From: Rivularia sp. MS3
GTDB taxonomy: Bacteria > Cyanobacteriota > Cyanobacteriia > Cyanobacteriales > Nostocaceae
Assembly: GCA_019192545.1 (NCBI GenBank)
Contig: JAHCMI010000014.1
Location: forward strand, 1 to 64,000
Reading direction: 5' to 3'
Length of the DNA: 64,000 nt
The position numbers were made by a program, and so were the translations under genes. Below the pieces are notes generated by a model. That model was not told where the DNA came from and made no database searches. It saw only the letters and a list, made by a program, of their open reading frames with translations. Below are positions 34,325-43,308 of this stretch, piece by piece (the first letter of the stretch is position 1; the number at the start of each line of letters is the position of its first letter).

Positions 34325-35950
34325 ATGAACTTAATCATAAAACTTTTCAAGAAAATCACTGAATCAACAAGTCAAAAATTCCACCATGCTTTAAAAAAAC
34401 CTCAAATTTCTCAGCAAAAAGTACAGAATGAAATATTTAAAAACTTAATAAAAAGCGACTATGGTAGGTATCTACGCTTAAAAACTATTGATGACTGGCA
34501 TAAAATTCCTATAGTTGAATACCAAAATATTAAAAATTGGGTTCATATACAACAACAAGATAAAACTCATTTGCTTTCTTCCGAACGAGTTATTTTCTAC
34601 GAAAAAACTTCTGGAAGTAGCGGTGCAGCTAAATCTATTCCCTATACTAAATCTTTGCGGCATTCTTTTAATAAAATGTTCTGTATATGGGCGCATGATT
34701 TAATCAAAAACGGACCTGATTTTAATACTGGAAAGATATACTTTTGTATTTCGCCGCAGTTAGGAGAAAAAAAATCCGAATTAGAAAAATCATCTTTATC
34801 TAAATCTCAATATCTACAAGATGACTCGGATTATTTAGATGGCTGGCTAAAATTTTTAATTGGAAATTTCCTCATCTCTCCACCTAGCTTAAATAAACTG
34901 ACTGATGCCGAAAATTTTAAACATCAACTTGCTTCTTCACTTTTAAAATCCGATAACCTAGAAATAATATCTATTTGGAGTCCTACTTTTCTCAAAGTAA
35001 TTCTTGATTATATTCAACAACACCGTAAACAACTAGCATTAGAATTGAAAAACGTAATGTCCGCAAGACGGCGTTTAATGTTATTACAGCCGCATTTATT
35101 CAAACAAGTATCTGCAAATCCTGAATTTAACCAACTCTTACAAAGAATTAATAGTAATAAAATTCCCTGGCATCTTTTATGGAGCGAATTAAAATTAATT
35201 TCTTGTTGGGATAGTACAAATGCTGCTGATGGTGCTAAATTTTTACGCTCTTTATTTCCCAATGTTTTAGTACAGGGAAAAGGACTTTTGGCAACAGAAG
35301 CACCAATGACTATTCCCTTAATTTCTGCTAAAGGATGCGTACCTCTACTTAATGAAGTATTTTTCGAGTTTATAGATGAAAGTGGTTTTGTTCATCAACT
35401 GCATCAATTAAAACAAGGAGATACTTATGAAATGATTATTTCTCAAAAAGGTGGACTTTATCGCTATCGTATAGGAGACAGAGTGCGCTTTACTCATTCA
35501 TATCTAAATACACCTTGTCTAGAGTTTGTAGGCAGAAAAAAAGAAGTTAGCGATTTAGTTGGTGAAAAACTACATTCTGAATTTGTTCGCGAAGTTTTAG
35601 AAAGTTTACCTTTACAAGCAGCTTGTTTTAAAAGTTTAGTACCCGTAAAATACCCTAAAGAACATTATATTTTATTACTGGATAACGCCGAATATGCTCC
35701 CGAAGAAATCGCAATCCTGTTAGAAGAAGGATTACAAAAATCACACCACTATCGTCGAGCCAGATTATTAGAACAGTTAGAAACAGCCAGAGTTCTGATA
35801 TCTCCAAAAATACCCGAAATTATCAGCTTACATAAAACTAGTTTAGGGAAAAAATGGGGAGATTTAAAACACGATATTCTCGTCAATCAACCAATTGAAA
35901 ATAAATTATTAACAGAATTAGAAAAAGCATTCTTAATTCGTCATAATTGA
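34325..35950 (+). CDS. GH3-family acyl-acid amido synthetase
   Basis: A 541-aa adenylate-forming enzyme of the GH3 (auxin/jasmonate-responsive) family. ATP/AMP-binding motif 1 reads EKTSGSSGAAKSIPYTKSL at about residue 95. Later come GLLATEAPMTIPL (acyl-acid and motif 2 region) and GGLYRYRIGDRVRF (motif 3-like). The C-terminal domain continues to a typical total length. Plant GH3 enzymes conjugate carboxylic acids to amino acids; bacterial ones are mostly uncharacterised, and a few occur in biosynthetic clusters. Here it is the last gene of the oxidative cluster, so it probably releases or conjugates the final acid to an amine (inference). Confidence 0.88.
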   Translation: MNLIIKLFKKITESTSQKFHHALKKPQISQQKVQNEIFKNLIKSDYGRYLRLKTIDDWHKIPIVEYQNIKNWVHIQQQDKTHLLSSERVIFYEKTSGSSGAAKSIPYTKSLRHSFNKMFCIWAHDLIKNGPDFNTGKIYFCISPQLGEKKSELEKSSLSKSQYLQDDSDYLDGWLKFLIGNFLISPPSLNKLTDAENFKHQLASSLLKSDNLEIISIWSPTFLKVILDYIQQHRKQLALELKNVMSARRRLMLLQPHLFKQVSANPEFNQLLQRINSNKIPWHLLWSELKLISCWDSTNAADGAKFLRSLFPNVLVQGKGLLATEAPMTIPLISAKGCVPLLNEVFFEFIDESGFVHQLHQLKQGDTYEMIISQKGGLYRYRIGDRVRFTHSYLNTPCLEFVGRKKEVSDLVGEKLHSEFVREVLESLPLQAACFKSLVPVKYPKEHYILLLDNAEYAPEEIAILLEEGLQKSHHYRRARLLEQLETARVLISPKIPEIISLHKTSLGKKWGDLKHDILVNQPIENKLLTELEKAFLIRHN

Positions 35951-35984
35951 ATTTTTCATAAACCGGGTTTGTAACGTTTATATA

Positions 35985-36111
35985 TCGAATTTCAGTTGAG
36001 TAGAATACATTATTACCTCACCCCGCCCTATGGGCACCCCTCTCCTTATAAAGTAGAGGGAAGGATGTAAGGAAATCGCTGTATTACACCCAACCTAAAA
36101 CCGCTATAGTT
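35985..36111. repeat. Dispersed repeat R2, copy 2
   Basis: Related to 23844-23938 (shared GAATTTCAGTTGAGT, CCTCACCCCGCC, AGAGGGAAGG, ATTACACCCAA, AAAACCGCTATAG), with about 30 extra bases (CCCTCTCCTT type) in the middle. It marks the end of the oxidative cluster. The two R2 copies flank the cluster in the same orientation. Confidence 0.6.
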
Positions 36112-36151
36112 ATAGAATGATTTTAGATATATCTATAACTTAGAAATTCCA

Positions 36152-36730
36152 ATGGTTGCCAATCCTCAATTTTAATACATGAGTCCCCAAGAATACCTAT
36201 AATGGGAAAAAACTCAATAACTTCGTTATGAATATATTGATGGAGAAGTTTGATTAAGAACCGGGAAAACAAAATCACATAATCGTATTTGTTTAAATTT
36301 TTATATTGAATAAGATAATTTTTTAGCAGAAAAACGCTGTGAAATTTATGTATGTCATGTAAAACTAGAAATAACATCAAAATCTTATCATTATCCCGAT
36401 GTGGTGGTCACTTGTGATGATAAGGATAAACAAGCAATTGATATGCTTAGATATCCTTGTTTAATTGTCGAAGTGCTTTCTCCATCAACGGAAGCTTTTG
36501 ATAGAGGTAAAAAATTTACTCGCTATCGTCAATCAACTACTTTGCAAGAATACGTTTTAATTAAATCGGATGAAATTGGTGTGGAATGTTTTCGTCGGAA
36601 TGATGAAGGCTTATGGGTTTTGCATACCTATGGGGAAGGAGATACTTTAAATTTGGAAAGTGTGGGAATTGAAATTCCTGTGGAAAAGCTGTATCGACGA
36701 GTTCGGTTTGATGTGGGAGAAAAGAATTAA
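36152..36730 (+). pseudogene. Uma2 family endonuclease pseudogene with five in-frame stops
   Basis: From the ATG at 36152 the frame reads as a complete Uma2 (DUF820) protein: MSPQEYL, LRYEYIDGEV, SHNRICLNFYIE, YHYPDVVVTCDD, PCLIVEVLSPSTEAFDRG-KKF. It is broken by stop codons at 36173 (TAA), 36200 (TAA), 36218 (TAA), 36251 (TGA) and 36311 (TAA). No frameshift is present. The second half (from GTG 36401) is still open, with the PD-(D/E)xK-like residues of the family. Uma2 proteins are abundant nuclease-fold proteins in cyanobacteria. The intact C-terminal half alone is unlikely to be functional. A 36-codon frame (36711-36821) overlapping its end looks like a remnant of a coding tail. Confidence 0.85.
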
Positions 36731-36835
36731 GCGATGGCGAGAGCGTATTGAAGAGTTAAGCTCATTAATTAGATACTCTAATATTCAATCAGCATTACGT
36801 AATCAAGAAGTAACCTCTTAAAGAGCAGAAGATAC

Positions 36836-37258
36836 TTAATAATTCAACAAAGAACTTATTATAACTTTAGATACTTGCTTCCACATAGGCAAGTTTTCTA
36901 CTTTCCATTTTTCAAGACTTTCCATAAGTTCAAAAAGAAGATTTTTTACGTCTTTTAATACAACTTTATACTCGTCATATGTAAATATACCTTGCTTATC
37001 CGAATAACAATAGTGCAACATGAACCAGTTTGCTCTTGGATGAATTACAATCCAACAATCTTTTCGAGTATCTAATTCAATAGTTGGTTGTATGAAAAGA
37101 CTCATATGTGATAACCCTGGGAAAAATTTTGAAGCATACTTGGATTCAATAATTTGGTCAATCAACCAAGGCATATCGGATAAATGAGTAAACCGTAAGC
37201 TTTCTTGCAATACGCTTTCATAACTATTTTTGACACTGTGCCACCTTTTAATAGACAT
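36836..37258 (-). CDS. Hypothetical protein
   Basis: A 140-aa soluble protein with several aromatic residues (WIVIHPRANWFMLHYCYSD) and a helical C-terminus. I do not recognise a family. It has no signal peptide. It is transcribed toward the Uma2 remnant, and the stretch upstream (37260-37330) is C-rich heptad-like repeat (CCCCATGCCC units). Confidence 0.5.
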   Translation of the reverse strand: MSIKRWHSVKNSYESVLQESLRFTHLSDMPWLIDQIIESKYASKFFPGLSHMSLFIQPTIELDTRKDCWIVIHPRANWFMLHYCYSDKQGIFTYDEYKVVLKDVKNLLFELMESLEKWKVENLPMWKQVSKVIISSLLNY

Positions 37259-37264
37259 GATTTA

Positions 37265-37332
37265 TTACTGTGTCAAAGGTCAAAATTCCCCTTGTCCCCA
37301 TGCCCAATCCCCCATGCCCTATGCCCATTCCC
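37265..37332. repeat. CCCATGCC-type low-complexity repeat
   Basis: Repeated CCCATGCC/CCCAATCC units of about seven to eight bases lie just past the 3' end of the helicase gene, as with other heptad repeats in the window. Confidence 0.5.
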
Positions 37333-37335
37333 AAC

Positions 37336-40005
37336 TTACTCAACCACCTCATTAACCGGAAACCTATCAATTAACTGAGTTGCCCGCCCAGCATTACGCT
37401 TAATTTCCTGCGGTAAATGAGGCACGTGAGGAATTTGCGATAATAAATCTAAGGTACGACGTAAAATCCTGACTACATCCCCTTCATCTAAAGTTGTGTT
37501 GTCACATAGTTCTACCCAATCCATTCCTAATGCCCATTGCTCTACCAAAGTAATTAATTCAAACTCCAACCATACAGGTAAAGCTACTTGATACCTGCGT
37601 TGTAATTGAAACACCTTGCGACGAATCGGACGTAATGAAGCTAAAGCATCTGCAACTTCATCGCTAAGCTCAAAGTACACTCTACTATCAGGGCGAGAAG
37701 TTTCCGTTACCAATGCTGCAACGGCTGTAGCAAAATGATGGGGGGCTAATCCATCTAAATTGCCACTGTTTAGTACTAAACCCAGCCATAATTCGTTTTC
37801 TCCCCGAATTGCCGCAGCCATCTGCCCCAATTCAGTCGGTACTAAATTATCCAAAGCTTCAAAATATTGGAGAATTTCAATTAATGTAATGAATTCATCC
37901 CAATGACGTTGAGATTGCTGTTCAACTTGCGATCGCAATTGTTGGATTTCGGCTTCTAACTCAACAGCGCGGGCTTGACGTTTATATATGCTCGCGGCAT
38001 TGCCCAATCCATACAGGGGACTACTTTCCAGTTGCTCTTGCACGCTCGTTACTACGCGCAACTGTTCCACTACCTCCGGAGCCATAAAAGAATCATCTGG
38101 AGCTTGGGGAATTTCTGCGGCGATCGCCTGTGTAATTTCATCTCCAGCACAAGACTGCCCCGGCTTTAACGATAATTTAGATGGTGCCAATAAATCTGGA
38201 GATATATCAATCCGAGGTATTTGAGCGTATAAATCGATAACGTCATTCACCGAAGTTACATACCAACGGTTGTTTTTCCCCAAACAAACTAAAAAAGGTG
38301 TTTCATTACCAGGAGTCTTACCAACTAAAACCGCCGTTATTGGTGCAGAGTATTCGGCGTTGTCACCTTTAATACTTAACAAAGTTCCGGATACGGCAAA
38401 GCTGAGCATCATGCTTAATTCTTCTTTGCGTGTTTCTGCGGCTTGCTCTTGTAAAGTTGTTAGCAGTTTGCGCTCTACTTTTAAACGCTGACGCAATTTT
38501 TCATACTTAGCTACTTCCTCGGCACTAACGTCAGCAATTTTTGACTGAATTTCTCCTAAATGCTGTTTAAACTCAGCAATTCTCTTGTACTGTGGCTGTA
38601 AATGCAGATTAGCTAAATATTGCCCAAAGCTTCGCTCTACTAATTCCTTTGCCTCTTCCAATGTATGGGTTTGCAACAGGTTTAACACCATACCGTAACT
38701 AGGTGAAAACTGGCTAACCAAAGGATCGGGACGAGATGTTGCTAAATAACCAGCTTCTTTGGCTCCTTCAAACGGTGTTTGCAAAGTTACTACATAACCG
38801 ACTTCATCCATGCCGCGACGACCGGCTCTTCCCGCCATTTGCAAGAATTCAGAAGGATTTAAAAGCCGATGCCCGCTATCAGTACGCTTAGAAAGGGTGG
38901 AAATTACTGTTGTTCGAGCAGGCATATTTATACCTGCGGCTAAAGTTTCTGTTGCAAATACAACTTTAATTAAACCTTGTTGAAACAACTCTTCCACTAA
39001 AGTTTTCCAAGCAGGTAAAATACCGGCATGATGAGCGGCAATTCCCCGATAAAGCGGGCCAACATGTCCGGCTCTTCCCGCATCTGGATTGCGAGTCAAA
39101 AACTCATCAATTTGAGGTCGCAATCTTTGGGCTTCATCCCCATCAACCAACCATAAATCGCCAACTTCAGCTACTGCTCGATCGCAACCCCGACGACTAA
39201 AGATAAAGTAAATAGCTGGCAGCATATCTCTTTGACGCAAATGCTGCAAGACATAACTAATATCGGGAGATTCTTGTCTAGCAATTTGCTTGCTTTTATC
39301 GCCTCTTTTTCTCTTTCTTTTAATCAGACGATGATTTAACTGAGTTCTTTCTTGATTAAGAAGAGGAAACAATCCTTTACTATTGCCAAAATGAAAATCA
39401 AGAGGAACCGGACGATAATCCGAATAAATTAAATCTGTAGGGCCATGAACTTGATTTAACCAATCGGTAAGCTGATCGCTATTATCAACCGTTGCCGAAA
39501 GAGCTACAAGCTGGATAGATTCTGGACAATAGATAATAGATTCTTCCCAAACCGTCCCTCGTTGACGGTCATTCATATAATGGCATTCATCTAGCACCAC
39601 CGCTTCCACATCTATTAAAGAAGTGCCAACTTGTCCAATAGGTGTACCGTAGAGCATATTACGGAAAATTTCCGTAGTCATCACCAAAATTGGAGCATCG
39701 CGGTTGATAGAAGCATCTCCAGTCAGCAATCCCACCGAATCAAAACCAAATTCGGAACGGAAATCGCGTAATTTCTGATTGGAAAGAGCTTTTAGGGGAG
39801 TAGTATAAAATACTCGCTTTCCTCGTGCCAATGCACGGTAGATAGCGTACTCTCCGATCAAAGTTTTACCGGAACCCGTGGGCGCACAAACAACAACTGA
39901 ACGTCCAGCATTTAAAGAAGCTATGGCATCGTGTTGGAATTGATCGAGTTCAAAAGAAAAAACTGAACTCGGATCAACGTCTGAAGTTAGGGCAGGTTTA
40001 TTCAC
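37336..40005 (-). CDS. Ski2-like DExH-box RNA helicase
   Basis: 889 aa. Helicase motifs: Q-like FQHDAI, Walker A A41-PTGSGKT48, motif Ia TPLKALSNQK, motif II D139-E-C-H142, motif III SAT, and motif VI QMAGRAGRRG near 395. After the core come an insertion with coiled-coil helices and a C-terminal DSHCT-like helical domain (EWDELCD/VVRILRRTLDLLSQI). This architecture matches the Mtr4/Ski2 family, of which cyanobacteria carry one conserved member. The role is presumably RNA unwinding in processing or decay. It is followed by proC across a 317-bp gap. Confidence 0.9.
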   Translation of the reverse strand: MNKPALTSDVDPSSVFSFELDQFQHDAIASLNAGRSVVVCAPTGSGKTLIGEYAIYRALARGKRVFYTTPLKALSNQKLRDFRSEFGFDSVGLLTGDASINRDAPILVMTTEIFRNMLYGTPIGQVGTSLIDVEAVVLDECHYMNDRQRGTVWEESIIYCPESIQLVALSATVDNSDQLTDWLNQVHGPTDLIYSDYRPVPLDFHFGNSKGLFPLLNQERTQLNHRLIKRKRKRGDKSKQIARQESPDISYVLQHLRQRDMLPAIYFIFSRRGCDRAVAEVGDLWLVDGDEAQRLRPQIDEFLTRNPDAGRAGHVGPLYRGIAAHHAGILPAWKTLVEELFQQGLIKVVFATETLAAGINMPARTTVISTLSKRTDSGHRLLNPSEFLQMAGRAGRRGMDEVGYVVTLQTPFEGAKEAGYLATSRPDPLVSQFSPSYGMVLNLLQTHTLEEAKELVERSFGQYLANLHLQPQYKRIAEFKQHLGEIQSKIADVSAEEVAKYEKLRQRLKVERKLLTTLQEQAAETRKEELSMMLSFAVSGTLLSIKGDNAEYSAPITAVLVGKTPGNETPFLVCLGKNNRWYVTSVNDVIDLYAQIPRIDISPDLLAPSKLSLKPGQSCAGDEITQAIAAEIPQAPDDSFMAPEVVEQLRVVTSVQEQLESSPLYGLGNAASIYKRQARAVELEAEIQQLRSQVEQQSQRHWDEFITLIEILQYFEALDNLVPTELGQMAAAIRGENELWLGLVLNSGNLDGLAPHHFATAVAALVTETSRPDSRVYFELSDEVADALASLRPIRRKVFQLQRRYQVALPVWLEFELITLVEQWALGMDWVELCDNTTLDEGDVVRILRRTLDLLSQIPHVPHLPQEIKRNAGRATQLIDRFPVNEVVE

Positions 40006-40322
40006 TCAATTAAAACTATATTAATTTTGTATCCAAGTTGATTTTCAATCGATCGCTTCAATTTTCTGCAAGCAGTATTCACACACAATTACTCCTGCAC
40101 AACAAATCAAATTCCCTGACGCGGGCTTCTTCGTATTATACTTAACCGCAATCAATTTGATTCAATTTCTCGACATTTTGTAAAAAAACAAGTAATAAGA
40201 ATTGGAAACCGGGAATTGTTAATTGGGCATAGGGCATTAGAAATAAACAGAGGAGAAATATAAGTATCTCGCTACTTGCTACTTATTACTTGCTACTCCA
40301 AACCATTCCCCATGCCCCTTAA
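40006..40322. other. Intergenic region with a heptad repeat near the proC 3' end
   Basis: Units GCTACTT, GCTACTT, ATTACTT, GCTACTC at 40271-40298, then CATGCCCC just before the proC stop. The helicase promoter should lie near 40010-40150. No gene was seen. Confidence 0.5.
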
Positions 40323-41141
40323 CTATTTTCCTAATTCCTGAGAACGTTTTGTAGCGGCTTTTACAGCTTCGATTAATGCAGAACGAAACGCAGCTTGTTC
40401 GAGCTTATTAATACCGGCAATTGTCGTACCGCCGGGGCTAGTAACCTTATCTTTTAATACTGCTGGATGCATTTTGCTTTCTTGTAATAATTGTGCAGTT
40501 CCTAATACTGTTTGCAAAGCCAGCTTGCTGGCAACTGCTCTTGGTAAACCTGCCGCAACACCACCGTCAGCAAGAGATTCTATCATCAAAGCCACATAAG
40601 CAGGTCCGCTTCCGGAAAGCCCCGTGACTGCATCCATTAAATATTCTGGTATTTCTTCTACTTCTCCGACTGCGGAAAATAGTTTCTTGGCAATCTCTGT
40701 ATGTTTAGCTTTAGTGTAAGCACCACAACAGATAGCAGTCATTCCCGCACCGACTGTAGCTGGAGTGTTCGGCATTGCTCTGATTACCGGCAAACCGGGG
40801 AAAGCCGCTTCTAATTGCTTTAACGGTACTCCTGCCAAAATAGAAACTATTAGCTGTTTGCTGCCATGTCTGATTACTGGTGCTAATTCTTGAGCAATAG
40901 CACTGAAAATCTGAGGCTTAATAGCTAAAAATACTACTTCTGTAGCTTCTGTAAACGTCATACCGCTATCAGCGATCGCCGAAATTTTGTATTCTTGCTC
41001 TAAATAAGTTCGACGTTCTGTAAGTGGTTCGCTGACAATAACATCAGATGGTTGATATATCTCACAACTGATGAGGCGGGATAATAATGCTTCACCCATT
41101 ACCCCGCCACCAATTAAGCCAAATTTTTTATGATTCGTCAT
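40323..41141 (-). CDS. proC: Pyrroline-5-carboxylate reductase
   Basis: 272 aa, catalysing the last step of proline synthesis (P5C to proline with NAD(P)H) in the cytosol. The N-terminal Rossmann motif is GLIGGGVMGEALL, followed by AIKPQ, RAMPNTPATVGAG and the family signature region VTSPGGTTIAGINKLEQ in the C-terminal dimerisation helix. Length is normal. It lies downstream of sepF with an 87-base repeat-bearing gap, the usual cyanobacterial order pipX-pipY-sepF-proC. Confidence 0.96.
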   Translation of the reverse strand: MTNHKKFGLIGGGVMGEALLSRLISCEIYQPSDVIVSEPLTERRTYLEQEYKISAIADSGMTFTEATEVVFLAIKPQIFSAIAQELAPVIRHGSKQLIVSILAGVPLKQLEAAFPGLPVIRAMPNTPATVGAGMTAICCGAYTKAKHTEIAKKLFSAVGEVEEIPEYLMDAVTGLSGSGPAYVALMIESLADGGVAAGLPRAVASKLALQTVLGTAQLLQESKMHPAVLKDKVTSPGGTTIAGINKLEQAAFRSALIEAVKAATKRSQELGK

Positions 41142-41152
41142 TGCCTATAAAA

Positions 41153-41221
41153 GTCATTGGTCATCTGTCATTGGTCATCAGGCGGAAACAAACGGACTAA
41201 TGACTAATGACTAATGACTAG
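41153..41221. repeat. Two heptad tandem repeats between sepF and proC
   Basis: Units GTCATTG/GTCATCT/GTCATTG/GTCATCA at 41153-41180 and GGACTAA/TGACTAA/TGACTAA/TGACTAG at 41194-41221. The two arrays are partly complementary. Confidence 0.7.
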
Positions 41222-41228
41222 TTTATCT

Positions 41229-41846
41229 TCATTGTGCCATGCGATTCGGTTCGTTTCCCCACGCTTGACCAGATGGATTTGGATTGGGGCGGGGACGTAC
41301 TGGTGGTTGAGGAACTTCATGAAGTACTCCACCGGTAGTGCTGACTTGAACGCAGCTAGGTGTAAACAGAAAGATACTTTCTCCTATACGCTCTTGATGT
41401 CCGTCAAGGGCGTAAGTACCTCCTGCAACAAAATCTACAGCACGCTGAGCTTGGTCTGGGTCCATAATGGTCAAATTTAAGACAACAGACTTACGTTCGC
41501 GCAATGCTTGAATCGCTTGGGGCATTTCTTCAAAGGTACGTGGTTCGAGAACTAATACCTCGGAAATACCGTTTAATACACCTGGCATACCAATAACATT
41601 ACTCATTGCCTTTGCAGAGGAAGTGCTTGTTACATCGGTTCCCATTGTAGGCATGGGTTCGCGCCAACGTCGATTAACTGGGGCACTTTCTGGTTGGGGT
41701 GCAGGTGCAGATGCAGCTACAGGTTGATTATGCTCGTGATACAGATTTTCATAACCTTCTGCATCCGGCTCCTCTTCATAGTATTCGTATTCTACTGGCT
41801 CATTTAAACCAACAAAGTCTCTCAATCGGGAAAATATGTTATTCAT
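41229..41846 (-). CDS. sepF: Cell division protein SepF (Cdv2)
   Basis: 205 aa from the ATG at 41846, chosen because a strong ribosome site AGGAG lies seven bases upstream and [19 protein letters not shown] is the expected SepF N-terminal membrane-binding helix. The open frame extends 19 codons further without support. An acidic/Pro-rich linker is followed by the DUF552 core ([20 protein letters not shown] ... [20 protein letters not shown]). SepF tethers FtsZ to the membrane and shapes the Z-ring. It lies between pipY and proC. Confidence 0.93.
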   Translation of the reverse strand: MNNIFSRLRDFVGLNEPVEYEYYEEEPDAEGYENLYHEHNQPVAASAPAPQPESAPVNRRWREPMPTMGTDVTSTSSAKAMSNVIGMPGVLNGISEVLVLEPRTFEEMPQAIQALRERKSVVLNLTIMDPDQAQRAVDFVAGGTYALDGHQERIGESIFLFTPSCVQVSTTGGVLHEVPQPPVRPRPNPNPSGQAWGNEPNRMAQ

Positions 41847-41853
41847 TGTTACG

Positions 41854-41858
41854 CTCCT
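41854..41858 (-). promoter_or_regulatory. Ribosome binding site deciding the sepF start
   Basis: AGGAG (read on the minus strand), seven bases before the ATG at 41846. Confidence 0.75.
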
Positions 41859-42340
41859 GGTGCCAATCATCTTTATTGAGAAGGTAAAAATTGTTTTTGT
41901 CAACTTTTACCACTACAAATAGAGAATAATTGTTACATTGAATCACTACTTGTAGCATAGGTTACGGGTACTTTACATTGCTTTGATTTTGTTACAATAC
42001 TTGTACCCTGACTACGGACAATGATGAGTCAAAATTATATCTTAGTAGTTAAATTATGAAAAGTTGTTTTTACCCCTTATTTGATTTTTATTTGCTTTTG
42101 TAAATACTATATCTTTTGTCGCATTTGCAACTAGGGTATTAAATAAATATTCTGTATCAAATATTGTTATATCTATCTTGCTTACGGATAATCATTCGCT
42201 TATATAATGGGAGTTCGCCAGTTTTAAGTATAAGGCTGGCGAATTATAGAGGATCTGTCAAAAGACTGATTATTTTTCAAACGAGGTAGATTTTTCTTCT
42301 CCCAGCTTAAAACCAAGCAGTATTCAAGGTTTTTAGCTTT
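41859..42340. other. Intergenic region between pipY and sepF
   Basis: AT-rich. Contains the hairpin TTCGCCAG (42214-42221) / CTGGCGAA (42236-42243), about 100 bases downstream of pipY, possibly transcription-ending or attenuating but without a T-run. The sepF promoter should lie here. No gene was seen. Confidence 0.45.
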
Positions 42341-43033
42341 TTATACCTCATTCTGTTGGGATTCTAACTGGCGTTCTCCGAATAAAATAGTTCCCAAACG
42401 TACCATCGTTGCACCAGATTGAATTGCTAACTGATAATCTTGCGACATTCCCATAGAAAGCTGCTTAATTTTGATATTTTTCAGGTTGCGTTTATCAATT
42501 TCAGTTGCCAGTTCTTTTGTTTGATTAAATACCTTGATAACTTCCGAGGTTTCTAATCCTAATGGTGGAATTGTCATCAAACCTTCAAATTGTAAACTTT
42601 GACATAGATTAAGTTCCACCAAATCATCTAGAAGTTGAGATACTGTAAAACCGGATTTGCTTGAATCGGGAAGGATTTTAACTTGCAGGCAAACTTTAGG
42701 GCTGATTCCCATTTCCGAAGCTAAAGCATTTAAGCGTCGTGCTAGCTTGAGGCTATCTACGGAATGAAGCCATTGAAAATAAGAAAGAGCCTTTTTAGCT
42801 TTATTACTTTGTAGATGTCCAATAAAATGCCAAGTAATGCCTGGTAAGTCTTGCAATTGCTCAATTTTGCTCGTAGCTTCTTGAACCTTACTTTCGCCGA
42901 AATCTCGGATACCGGCAGCATATGCTTCGCGCATGGCTGCCGCCGAAACTTTTTTACTCACAGCAATCAGTTTCACAGGTTCAGGAAGCGAATCTTGTAT
43001 TGAACGTATACGTAAGGATAGCGAACTAGTCAT
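42341..43033 (-). CDS. pipY: YggS/PLPBP-type PLP-binding protein (PipY)
   Basis: 230 aa with a PLP-barrel fold: KLIAVSKKV with the PLP-binding Lys, GESKVQEA, WHFIGHLQSNK, LSMGMSQDYQLAIQSGATMVRLG with the phosphate-binding loop. The family manages PLP and vitamin B6/amino-acid homeostasis. In cyanobacteria it is called PipY because of linkage to pipX. Its ATG overlaps the pipX stop codon by four bases (ATGA at 43030-43033), which indicates translational coupling. Confidence 0.94.
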   Translation of the reverse strand: MTSSLSLRIRSIQDSLPEPVKLIAVSKKVSAAAMREAYAAGIRDFGESKVQEATSKIEQLQDLPGITWHFIGHLQSNKAKKALSYFQWLHSVDSLKLARRLNALASEMGISPKVCLQVKILPDSSKSGFTVSQLLDDLVELNLCQSLQFEGLMTIPPLGLETSEVIKVFNQTKELATEIDKRNLKNIKIKQLSMGMSQDYQLAIQSGATMVRLGTILFGERQLESQQNEV

Positions 43034-43308
43034 TGAAATGTACGTTGAAAAATACTAGTTAGCTGATCGTACTCAATAGATTGCCCGCTGCGACGCAAAT
43101 TACGCAAACGATTTTCCAACATCATTCTTGCCTCGGTACGTCCTACTGGTTGGAACTTAATTCCTTTTTCATCATTGATTACCAAGAAAAATAAACGTTG
43201 AGCATACAACGTAGTAAAAAGCTCTTGACTTTGTTCCACCATACATATTCTGTAAAGTAGTCCCCAGGTTGGATGATTCAAGTAAGTTTCGGAGTTTTCT
43301 GAAGTCAT
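43030..43308 (-). CDS. pipX: PipX, NtcA coactivator and PII-interacting protein
   Basis: 92 aa, the usual length. It contains ETYLNHPTWGLLYRICMVEQ and the Tudor-like core TTLYAQRLFFLVIND followed by the helical QPVGRTEARMMLENRLRNLR. PipX binds either the PII protein GlnB or the 2-oxoglutarate-loaded nitrogen regulator NtcA, linking carbon/nitrogen status to transcription. It is found only in cyanobacteria. It is translationally coupled to pipY. Confidence 0.96.
   Translation of the reverse strand: MTSENSETYLNHPTWGLLYRICMVEQSQELFTTLYAQRLFFLVINDEKGIKFQPVGRTEARMMLENRLRNLRRSGQSIEYDQLTSIFQRTFQ

Noticed and set aside
36123-36380. 85-aa minus-strand frame
   Set aside because: It lies opposite the Uma2 pseudogene, which explains the sequence; it is a shadow.
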